From Betaproteobacteria bacterium UBA931 (GTDB taxonomy: Bacteria > Pseudomonadota > Gammaproteobacteria > Burkholderiales > Casimicrobiaceae): 17,563 nucleotides of DNA. The notes under the pieces are model-generated. The model saw nothing but the letters and a program-made list of their open reading frames with translations, did no database searches and was not told the DNA's origin. Below are positions 8,851 through 14,214 of this stretch, one piece after another. Both the position numbers and the translations under genes were made by a program. Within the stretch, counting starts at the first letter, position 1; the number at the start of each line of letters is the position of its first letter. Where the stretch lies: NCBI GenBank assembly GCA_002293615.1, contig DBDN01000063.1, forward strand, positions 8,422 to 25,984, written 5' to 3'.

Positions 8851-8878
8851 CTATAGTAGCCAAAAATTGAGCCGTCAA
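8850..8878 (-). promoter_or_regulatory. Probable sigma70 promoter of the mraZ-dcw operon
   Basis: Read on the minus strand, TTGACG (8878-8873) is followed by a 17-base spacer and TATAGT (8855-8850). Both hexamers match the sigma70 consensus at five or four of six positions at the ideal spacing. Transcription would start near 8843, leaving a leader of about 110 bases before the mraZ ATG. The first TGG box of the putative MraZ operator begins at the last base of the -10 element, so a bound repressor would cover the start site. Confidence 0.75.
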
Positions 8879-9014
8879 CGTTTTTTTCCTCTGCAGGCAA
8901 TCGTATGATTTTTCGTAAAAAATGAAATTCCTTTTTGCAAATAGGCGTTTAAACGCGTTAGTGAATGTAATTTTTTAAGAAACTGTGCCAAAAAAACCAC
9001 GCTCGCAATCAAAC

Positions 9015-9079
9015 CGGCAAAAATGGCTTGGAAAGAAGGTTTGCCGATGAAATCCTAAGCGGCAATCCGGGCTTCTTTC
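9015..9079. repeat. Overlapping inverted repeats with two mutually exclusive pairings
   Basis: CGGCAAA (9015-9021) is complementary to TTTGCCG (9040-9046). That same segment (9041-9046) is also complementary to CGGCAA (9060-9065), extended by the perfect outer pair GAAAGAAG (9031-9038) with CTTCTTTC (9072-9079). The second structure has 14 base pairs in two blocks around an internal loop. Only one of the two folds can form at a time. Neither strand has a clean U-run right after the stem, so it is not a simple terminator. Confidence 0.6.
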
Positions 9080-9153
9080 TGTCAAAAAAATGCCAAAAAT
9101 AAAAAAACACAAAGAAAAACAGGGGCTCAGGTTTATCGTCGCGCGGCAAGATG

Positions 9154-9190
9154 GTAAGCTGTCCACTTAAAACTATTTTCGATAGCTTAC
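9154..9190. repeat. Inverted repeat upstream of the lipoprotein gene
   Basis: GTAAGCTGTC (9154-9163) and GATAGCTTAC (9181-9190) are inverted copies with one mismatch, which would be a G-U pair in RNA. They flank a 17-base A/T-rich loop. The element lies 50 bases before the lipoprotein ATG, so it could be an operator or a leader hairpin. I cannot tell which. Confidence 0.5.
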
Positions 9191-9240
9191 ATAGCGTAGT
9201 AATCGAACCAGTTTGTTTGGTTTTGTGAGGACAATCATTC

Positions 9241-9495
9241 ATGATGACAAGAAAAATCTTTCCATGGGCTATCACCGTTCTGGCCTTGTCGATGTTAAGT
9301 GGCTGCGTTTCGCTGACCGCCGATGATCCGCGTAACCCGAATCGCCACGAACTGTGGTGGTTGGGCGCAAAAAACCCGGATCAAATGACGTGGCCGGCGC
9401 GTACTGTTGAGGAGTTACCGCCGATGCCTGTCGAATCGTTACCCGATCGATCGCGCACACCGGCAACCACGTCACCAAACTGGCCGCCGCTATAA
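9241..9495 (+). CDS. Small outer-membrane lipoprotein of unknown function
   Basis: The 84-residue protein has a type II signal peptide: basic start, hydrophobic segment (about residues 7-18) and lipobox LSGC with the lipid-carrying Cys at residue 22. Residue +2 is Val and not Asp, which favours sorting to the outer membrane. The mature part is only about 63 residues. It has a Trp-rich centre (ELWWLG, TWPAR) and a Pro- and Ser-rich end, and no enzyme motif. The start at 9241 follows GAGGA (9227-9231) at nine bases; a second ATG directly follows. It is the only plus-strand gene in the window, stands alone between dcw and dsbC, and is closed by a strong terminator. I do not recognise the family. 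Lipobox and ribosome-binding site make it a real gene in my view. Confidence 0.8.
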   Translation: MMTRKIFPWAITVLALSMLSGCVSLTADDPRNPNRHELWWLGAKNPDQMTWPARTVEELPPMPVESLPDRSRTPATTSPNWPPL

Positions 9496-9554
9496 ATCGT
9501 TTTTTCTTTTTTTAAGACACGGTAATTCGCGGTTTAAACCAAAAACGCGATAAA

Positions 9555-9589
9555 AAAACGGGATGCGCAGCCAAAGCGCGTCCCGTTTT
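9555..9589. terminator. Bidirectional rho-independent terminator between the lipoprotein gene and dsbC
   Basis: AAAACGGGA (9555-9563) pairs with TCCCGTTTT (9581-9589), and the inner GCGC (9565-9568) pairs with GCGC (9576-9579) around a 7-base loop. The plus strand ends in TTTT. The minus strand continues into TTTTTTTAT (9558 downward), so dsbC transcripts are terminated especially well. It lies between two convergent genes, as expected. A second hairpin, CGCGGTTT paired imperfectly with AAAAACGCG (about 9528-9549), adjoins it. Confidence 0.88.
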
Positions 9590-9605
9590 CATCAAAGAAA
9601 AGTAT

Positions 9606-10385
9606 TTATTTATTTTCTGGCGCCGCCGCCTTATCCGCCCGCGCCAATTCCGCTTCCAATCGCTCTCTGGGAATTGCGCCCGGGATTAATGTCCCATCGG
9701 CAAAGATTAACCCGGGCGTGCCGCGAATGCCAAAGTTTTCCGCCATTGCCTGAATCTTTTTGATTGGCGTTTCACAATCGCCGCCGTTATCGGGAAGCTT
9801 TTTGGTTTTAAAGTAATCGTCCCAAGCCTTTGCCCGATCTTGGGCACACCAAATCGTGCCCGATTTCCGCGCCGCATCAGGATGCAACGCGTCTAAAGGC
9901 AGCAGATAGGTATACACCGTCACATTATCCACGCCCTTGATGCTTTCCTCGATCCGCTCGCAAAACGGACAATCAATGTCTGAAAAAAGGTAAAGCACGC
10001 GTTTGCCGTTACCCTTGACCCGCTTAAACGCGTAATCCAGCGGAATCTGGGCGATATCAATGCGTTTCAGATCACGCAAGCGATCTTCCGTGAGGTTGGT
10101 CATTTTTGCCGGAGTTCCCGCCATATCAATGATGGAGCCGGCAAGAACATAGTTGACCTCCGCATCGGTATAAATAATCTGCTCCTTGCCCAGAAACACT
10201 TCATACACGCCGCCCAAATAAGGTGTTTTTTCAATATGCGTAATAGGCGCATGCGGCATTTTCTGCTCTAATAACGCTTTGACTTTTGCCGCTTCTTCAC
10301 TCAGTTTGGCCGGCTCCTGGGCACCCGCGACATTCACCATGAACGCCAAACCGCATAACGCCGCACCTAGAAAAATTCGTTTCAT
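9606..10385 (-). CDS. dsbC: DsbC-type periplasmic disulfide isomerase
   Basis: DsbC reshuffles wrong disulfides in periplasmic proteins and is normally kept reduced by DsbD. The 259-residue precursor has a signal peptide (cleavage likely after AGA, about residue 22), an N-terminal dimerisation domain, and a thioredoxin fold with the redox pair CPFC (139-142). The cis-proline is in RGTPGL (221-226). Two further cysteines, C180 and C204, correspond to the structural disulfide of E. coli DsbC (WCAQD and GDCET). The active site is CPFC and not CGYC, a variant that I believe is common in betaproteobacteria. The ATG at 10385 follows AAGGACGAGG. It lies 157 bases downstream of hslV on the same strand and probably has its own promoter. 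Confidence 0.93.
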   Translation of the reverse strand: MKRIFLGAALCGLAFMVNVAGAQEPAKLSEEAAKVKALLEQKMPHAPITHIEKTPYLGGVYEVFLGKEQIIYTDAEVNYVLAGSIIDMAGTPAKMTNLTEDRLRDLKRIDIAQIPLDYAFKRVKGNGKRVLYLFSDIDCPFCERIEESIKGVDNVTVYTYLLPLDALHPDAARKSGTIWCAQDRAKAWDDYFKTKKLPDNGGDCETPIKKIQAMAENFGIRGTPGLIFADGTLIPGAIPRERLEAELARADKAAAPENK

Positions 10386-10518
10386 TGCCTCGTCCTTATA
10401 TATCCATTATTCTGCGCCTACTCAAAAACCATTACGCATTCCTAAAAAGTGCCGCCCATACTTCTTCTTGCGCGGGCATTGTAAATCGACATAGTAAACG
10501 TGTCACCTTCCGCTGATT

Positions 10519-10546
10519 TTGACCCGGATCGCCCAAGCCGGATCAA
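10519..10546 (-). terminator. Weak stem-loop at the hslV stop codon
   Basis: On the minus strand TTGATCCGG (10546-10538) can pair with CCGGGTCAA (10527-10519), with one G-U pair and a 10-base loop. It starts inside the hslV stop codon. Only AATC follows and not a U-run, so it may slow or protect the transcript and not end it. Confidence 0.3.
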
Positions 10547-11112
10547 GCCTTCGATAACGCGTCGGGTAAATTAATCGATTCGATGATGTGATTCTGATTG
10601 GTATAAATGCAGATATCGCCCGCGATCGTCAGCGCCTCTTTGACAATTTGGTCGGCAGGCAAATCCGTATGGCTGCACAACGCCCGCGCCGCAGCTTGCG
10701 CATAAGCACCACCGGAGCCAATCGCCACAATGCGCCCCTCCGGCTCCAATACGTCGCCGTTTCCGGTAATAATCAACGATGCAGTAACGTCGGCAACCGC
10801 CAGCATCGCCTCCAGACGCCGTAACACCCTGTCCGAACGCCAGTCTTTGGCAAGCTCGACCGCCGCCCGCACCAAATGCCCCTGATGTTTATCAAGCTTG
10901 GCTTCAAAACGCTCAAATAATGTAAATGCATCCGCCGTCGCACCGGCGAAACCGGCCAACACCTGATCATGGTGTAACCGCCGGACTTTGCGTGCGGTTG
11001 ATTTGACAACGATATTGCCCAAGGTAACCTGGCCGTCACCGCCCAGCGCAACTTTCCCGCCATGGGTCACCGAAATAATCGTCGTACCATGAAATGCATC
11101 CACTTTTTCCAT
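10543..11112 (-). CDS. hslV: HslV (ClpQ), proteasome-like peptidase subunit
   Basis: HslV forms a double-hexamer threonine protease that is normally opened and fed by the ATPase HslU. The 189-residue protein shows the whole peptidase fold. The propeptide MEKVDAFHG would be removed to expose the nucleophile Thr at residue 10. Counting that Thr as 1, the family residues Asp17 (GGDGQ) and Lys33 (ARKVRRL) are present, as is the later SGGAYAQAAARAL segment. The two residues after TTIISV are Thr-His, where many family members have Arg-Arg. The start is uncertain: the ATG at 11112 has only GAAAG directly before it, and a GTG three codons on (11103) is possible. It follows the STAS gene by 18 bases. 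hslU, which usually follows directly, is replaced by dsbC. Confidence 0.93.
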   Translation of the reverse strand: MEKVDAFHGTTIISVTHGGKVALGGDGQVTLGNIVVKSTARKVRRLHHDQVLAGFAGATADAFTLFERFEAKLDKHQGHLVRAAVELAKDWRSDRVLRRLEAMLAVADVTASLIITGNGDVLEPEGRIVAIGSGGAYAQAAARALCSHTDLPADQIVKEALTIAGDICIYTNQNHIIESINLPDALSKA

Positions 11113-11130
11113 CTTTCATTAATGTCGTAT

Positions 11131-12378
11131 TTAACGCCGGCGGCTGAACGCACGCGGCGACACCCCTACCAGCAACAACAACGACAGCACCATTGGCGAG
11201 GTTCGGATAAAGCGCACTTTTTTATTCGCCGCTTCCGCACGGGCAACAATATTCACCAACGTGCCGCCAAACGCAAAATCCACACGCAGCACATCATGCA
11301 TATCGACAATAATCGTATCGTGTTGATTCACAAATACCTTGAACGCCTCCAACTGCGGCGAACGCCCGCCTTGCAAGATGCCGCTCCAAATCCAGACATT
11401 GGGCGCCGCAGCCACCGGGCTGCGCTCAGCTGCCGTAACAACGGCCTCCCTGTCCTCATTTTTCTTATCTTCCTTGACGGGTTTAGGCGCCCATATCGGT
11501 GGCGACACTTCAAAACAAATAGCGTATTCGAGCGCATAATGATCAAACGTTTTTTCATCCCCGCGCCATTGCAGTAATTCCAGCAATAATTGCCAGTAAC
11601 CTTGCCCTTCTTTATCTTTTTTCTCGTGCACTTTCTTGGTAAGCGCTGCTACTATCTCTTTCGGCCACGGCTCCAGAACAATCTGTTTGAAATCCCGACG
11701 CGCATCCGCCAGTTCTTTGGCCAGGTTGGACGCGCCACCGTCATCCACCAGTTTTGTTTGCGACATATCCAGACGATACAAATCCCCCGCCGATTCCTTA
11801 CGTGATTGGATAATCGGCCCCAGTAATTCGATATTGGCCAGTGAAATTTCACCGTTTAAAACGATAACGCGTGTGCGATTTTCTTCTTTTAACGAGGGAG
11901 ACGCAGGCTTTTGGGGTAAGTTACGCGCAACCCAGACCGGCGGCGATTGCTCAAAACGGATTGCATACTCCATGCCCCAACGATCAAACGACTCTTTATC
12001 ACCGATCTGCTGATAAATATCAAGCAACGCCAGCCAAACCAATGCAACTTTTGCCGTTTCCGATTCGGTTTCGATGGCTTGCTCCAGAACATCCCGAGCT
12101 GCTTCCGCCTGACCGCTGGCATGCATTAACGCCGCCGTTTCCAGAACAGCATTCATACCGGACGTCATCGACCCGCCAACAGAAGATGCCCCGCGCGGCG
12201 TTGCCCTCGGCAACTGCACGGTGTCCGCTGTCAGCGTCTGCCCGCTTTCCCGATCAATAATGTCTTCTTCTCCCGATAAGCCTTGGGACATCTGTGCAGA
12301 ATCCGTCAATTCGTCTTCTCTGGCATATGCTTTAAAAGTGGATTTTAAGCCGATAATCCGTTTGCCGCAAAATCCCAA
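11131..12378 (-). CDS. Two-STAS-domain protein with duplicated helical repeats, function unknown
   Basis: Up to 415 residues. After a polar, probably disordered N-terminus (to about 73) comes a helical, TPR-like region (74-145), then a STAS-like domain (about 168-245), a second helical block (about 258-296), and a clearer STAS domain (about 327-408). The two helical blocks are copies: DKESFDRWGMEYAIRFE (127-143) matches DEKTFDHYALEYAICFE (274-290), and both end in SPP(V/I)W. STAS domains bind partners and are often switched by phosphorylation of a Ser/Thr; here those positions read VDDGGA (211-216) and VDFAFG (366-371), so both seem to lack it. No signal peptide is seen, so it is probably cytoplasmic. 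The start is unsure: 12378 is a TTG inside sodB without a clear ribosome-binding site; a TTG at 12309 (with AGAGAAG before it) and an ATG at 12291 are alternatives. It lies between sodB and hslV, 18 bases from the latter. I do not know its function. Confidence 0.85.
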   Translation of the reverse strand: MGFCGKRIIGLKSTFKAYAREDELTDSAQMSQGLSGEEDIIDRESGQTLTADTVQLPRATPRGASSVGGSMTSGMNAVLETAALMHASGQAEAARDVLEQAIETESETAKVALVWLALLDIYQQIGDKESFDRWGMEYAIRFEQSPPVWVARNLPQKPASPSLKEENRTRVIVLNGEISLANIELLGPIIQSRKESAGDLYRLDMSQTKLVDDGGASNLAKELADARRDFKQIVLEPWPKEIVAALTKKVHEKKDKEGQGYWQLLLELLQWRGDEKTFDHYALEYAICFEVSPPIWAPKPVKEDKKNEDREAVVTAAERSPVAAAPNVWIWSGILQGGRSPQLEAFKVFVNQHDTIIVDMHDVLRVDFAFGGTLVNIVARAEAANKKVRFIRTSPMVLSLLLLVGVSPRAFSRRR

Positions 12379-12941
12379 TCGATCAACTGGTCAATCACCG
12401 CTTTTACATAATCGGCACGACGGTTCTGGTAGTCAAGATAGTACGCATGTTCCCAAACATCGACCGTTATCAGCGGCGTCAGCCCTTGCGTAAAAGGAAC
12501 ACCTGCGTTTCCTGTTTTGGTAACCTGCAGCTTGCCGGCTTTATCCTGAACCAGCCACGCCCAACCCGAACCGAATTGACCGACAGCCGCTTCCGCCAGC
12601 TTTATTTTCATGGCATCAAAACTACCAAAACCTTCGTCGATCAACTGCGCCAGCTTGCCTGAAGGCACGCGCGCGCCTTTGCGGCTTAAGCCGCTCCAGT
12701 AGAACGCATGATTCCAAACTTGCGCCGCGTTATTGAAAATGCCTATTTTTTCCGGATGATCGGCAACCGCCCTGATCAAAGCCGATAAATCCATCGATTC
12801 GTATTCGGTACCTTTAACCAGATTGTTCAGATTATCGACATACGCTTTATGATGCTTGCCATAGTGAAAAGATAATGTGTTTGCGCTGATCACCGGCGCC
12901 AATGCGTCTTCGGAAAAAGGAAGTGGAGATAAAGAAAACAT
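12345..12941 (-). CDS. sodB: SodB, iron superoxide dismutase
   Basis: The cytoplasmic Fe-type enzyme converts superoxide to oxygen and hydrogen peroxide. The protein is 198 residues (E. coli SodB has 193). Metal ligands are His26 (FHYGKHH), His78 (WNHAFYW), Asp161 and His165 (DVWEHAYY). Gln74 in NNAAQVWNH is at the position that marks the iron type; manganese enzymes have Gly there and carry a Gln later in the chain. The frame extends upstream to 13001, but MFSLSPLPFSEDALAP aligns with the family start. The ATG at 12941 has GAAAGAAG about eight bases before it; Met at 12959 has none. It has no signal peptide. It follows sodC by 72 bases, with a hairpin between them. Confidence 0.95.
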   Translation of the reverse strand: MFSLSPLPFSEDALAPVISANTLSFHYGKHHKAYVDNLNNLVKGTEYESMDLSALIRAVADHPEKIGIFNNAAQVWNHAFYWSGLSRKGARVPSGKLAQLIDEGFGSFDAMKIKLAEAAVGQFGSGWAWLVQDKAGKLQVTKTGNAGVPFTQGLTPLITVDVWEHAYYLDYQNRRADYVKAVIDQLIDWDFAANGLSA

Positions 12942-12971
12942 GGGAATAACTTCTTTCATAAGAAAACAATA

Positions 12972-12995
12972 CGGTGGCAGGAGACCCCGCCACCG
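12972..12995 (-). terminator. Hairpin between sodC and sodB (attenuator or partial terminator)
   Basis: CGGTGGC (12972-12978) pairs with GCCACCG (12989-12995) around AGGAGACCCC, in which two more G-C pairs can form. On the minus strand it is followed by TATTGTTTTCTT, an interrupted U-run. It would stop part of the sodC transcription before sodB, or mark an RNA processing site. The sodB ribosome-binding region begins about 20 bases later. Confidence 0.5.
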
Positions 12996-13013
12996 CATCA
13001 ACCAAAAAATGAT

Positions 13014-13535
13014 TTACTGCGCTTTAATAACGCCGCAGGCAACACGGGCGCCCGCATTGCCAACCGGCTGGGATTTATAATCATCGGGGTCTTTATGAAC
13101 AATGACGGCGCGGTGAACAATGTTATTGGCCGAACCGTCGTTTAACGTCATTAAATCCATTTCAAACGATGCCTTGGCAACACCGTGGGCATCGGCTTTC
13201 AGGTTAGGCATGTCGCCCACATGCCTTTCAGCGGTACCGTGTCCGTGCGGCTTATTCGCCGGATTAAAGTGACCGCCGGCGCTGGTACCGTCCGCCGCTG
13301 AACAATCGCCTTTTTCGTGAATATGGAAACCGTGTTCGGAATTGGGCGGCAAGCCACTGACGTCCGCCACGACCATCACTTTGTCGCCTTTTTGCTCAAA
13401 CTGTACCGTGCCCTTCACGGCATTACCTTCGGTCGGCGCCAGTTCAGCAACCGCCTTATCCGCGGCAAAAGCCAGTGAGGCGCTTCCCGCCATAACCGCG
13501 GCAAGAGCAACAGAATAAATCGTTTTTCTTTTCAT
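13014..13535 (-). CDS. sodC: SodC, periplasmic copper/zinc superoxide dismutase
   Basis: The enzyme removes superoxide in the periplasm. The 173-residue precursor has a signal peptide with likely cleavage in AFA-ADK (after residue 24). The metal-site segment GFHIHE gives ligands His71 and His73. His89 (GGHFNP), His97 or His105 and Asp in HVGD-type segments complete the zinc and copper sites, with His147 (VIVHKD) further on. Cys78 (KGDCSA) and Cys167 (VACGVI) make the conserved disulfide. The ATG at 13535 follows AGGAAA at eight bases. It lies 44 bases downstream of dksA across a very A/T-rich gap and directly upstream of sodB, so periplasmic and cytoplasmic dismutases sit together. Confidence 0.95.
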   Translation of the reverse strand: MKRKTIYSVALAAVMAGSASLAFAADKAVAELAPTEGNAVKGTVQFEQKGDKVMVVADVSGLPPNSEHGFHIHEKGDCSAADGTSAGGHFNPANKPHGHGTAERHVGDMPNLKADAHGVAKASFEMDLMTLNDGSANNIVHRAVIVHKDPDDYKSQPVGNAGARVACGVIKAQ

Positions 13536-13579
13536 TATTAATATTTCCTAATTAAATTATTAAATTATGTAGTGTGTTT

Positions 13580-14008
13580 TTAATCACCATACAGTTTTTG
13601 AACCTGCTCGCGACGCTCCTGAGCCTCAAGAGACAAAGTTGCCGTCGGTCGAGCAAGCAGCCTGGGGATACCAATCGGCTCCCCGGTTTCCTCACAATAG
13701 CCATATTCGCCGTTATCGATAAGCCGCAACGATTTTTCGACCTTTTTCAACAGTTTGTGCTCGCGATCCCGGGTACGCAATTCCAGCGTATATTCTTCTT
13801 CAAGCGTCGCGCGATCCGAAGGATCGGTCGTAATTTCCGTTTCGCGCAGACGCTCCCCGGTATCGTCCGCATTCTGCAAGAGCTGTGTTTTCAAATCGAG
13901 CAAGCGCTTTTTAAAAAACGCCAGTTGCGCCTCGTTCATGTAATTCTTCTCGGGCGCTTTCAGGATTTCCTCTTCCGTCAGTTCGCGAACTTTTTTGGCT
14001 GCTGTCAT
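13580..14008 (-). CDS. dksA: DksA, RNA polymerase-binding stringent-response regulator (cysteine-poor form)
   Basis: DksA inserts a coiled coil into the RNA polymerase secondary channel and works with ppGpp on stringent promoters. The protein is 142 residues. The coiled-coil tip has the essential pair in DPSDRA (Asp62 and Asp65, equal to E. coli D71 and D74, followed by the conserved Ala). The zinc-finger region is GYCEETGEPIGIPRLLARP then ATLSLEAQ: of the four zinc-binding cysteines only the first (Cys105) remains, the others being Thr108, Ser126 and Ala129. This pattern is typical of beta- and alphaproteobacterial DksA and resembles zinc-independent paralogues. The frame is open to 14128, but MTAAKKVREL at 14008 fits family length, and GGGGGG lies upstream. 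It has an 82-base leader behind a TATAAT element. Confidence 0.93.
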   Translation of the reverse strand: MTAAKKVRELTEEEILKAPEKNYMNEAQLAFFKKRLLDLKTQLLQNADDTGERLRETEITTDPSDRATLEEEYTLELRTRDREHKLLKKVEKSLRLIDNGEYGYCEETGEPIGIPRLLARPTATLSLEAQERREQVQKLYGD

Positions 14009-14096
14009 ATTTTTGACCCCCCATTGTATCGCCCGATCAGATATTTTTCGCTCCGAAAATCCAGATTCAGGCGCCTCAAATTTATGCAAAAGGCGA

Positions 14097-14102
14097 ATTA
14101 TA
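14097..14102 (-). promoter_or_regulatory. Probable -10 element of the dksA promoter
   Basis: On the minus strand a perfect TATAAT (14102-14097) lies in GGCTATAATTCGCC, giving a start near 14090 and a leader of about 82 bases to the dksA ATG. No good -35 is found at 16-18 bases. The G/C-containing stretch after the -10 (TCGCC) is the kind of discriminator associated with stringent control, but that link is inference. The leader contains an 8-base palindrome AGGCGCCT and a small TTTTCG-CGAAAA hairpin. Confidence 0.5.
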
Positions 14103-14214
14103 GCCTGCTCATTCACACTGCAGCGCAAAACCGATACATCTGTTTACCTAATCACACTAAAAACCGTTTTTTCGTGTATCGCACCACAAAAAATTACGAT
14201 TTCCTTCGCCAAAA

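Larger units (their letters stand above)
8879..9240. other. Gene-free divergent region between the mraZ promoter and the lipoprotein gene
   Basis: No coding sequence on either strand here has a convincing start or resembles a protein I know. The stretch holds a perfect 12-base palindrome GCGTTTAAACGC (8945-8956), a set of alternative stem-loops (9015-9079), a run of A-tracts on the plus strand (about 9084-9119) that may bend DNA, and a second inverted repeat (9154-9190) just before the lipoprotein. I see no clear sigma70 promoter for the lipoprotein. A small RNA encoded here is possible but not shown. Confidence 0.6.

Noticed and set aside
8945..8956. Perfect palindrome GCGTTTAAACGC, with a similar GGTTTAAACC near 9531-9540
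   Set aside because: Both share a TTTAAA core, but one is upstream and the other downstream of the lipoprotein gene, and 10-12 base palindromes arise by chance in A/T-rich spacers. There is no third copy to support a binding site.
10397..10425. TTGAGT-N17-TATATA as a dsbC promoter on the minus strand
   Set aside because: The match is good, but the start would fall only about 4-6 bases before the ATG and remove the ribosome-binding site AAGGACGAGG. I left it out of the features as unproven.
10386..10542. A 24-codon reading frame from a GTG between hslV and dsbC
   Set aside because: It has no properly spaced ribosome-binding site and no similarity to a known peptide. It is too short to support.
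13707..13900. DksA zinc-finger loss as a sign of a pseudogene
   Set aside because: The frame, length and coiled-coil tip are intact, and the replacement pattern is the usual one for this group of bacteria.
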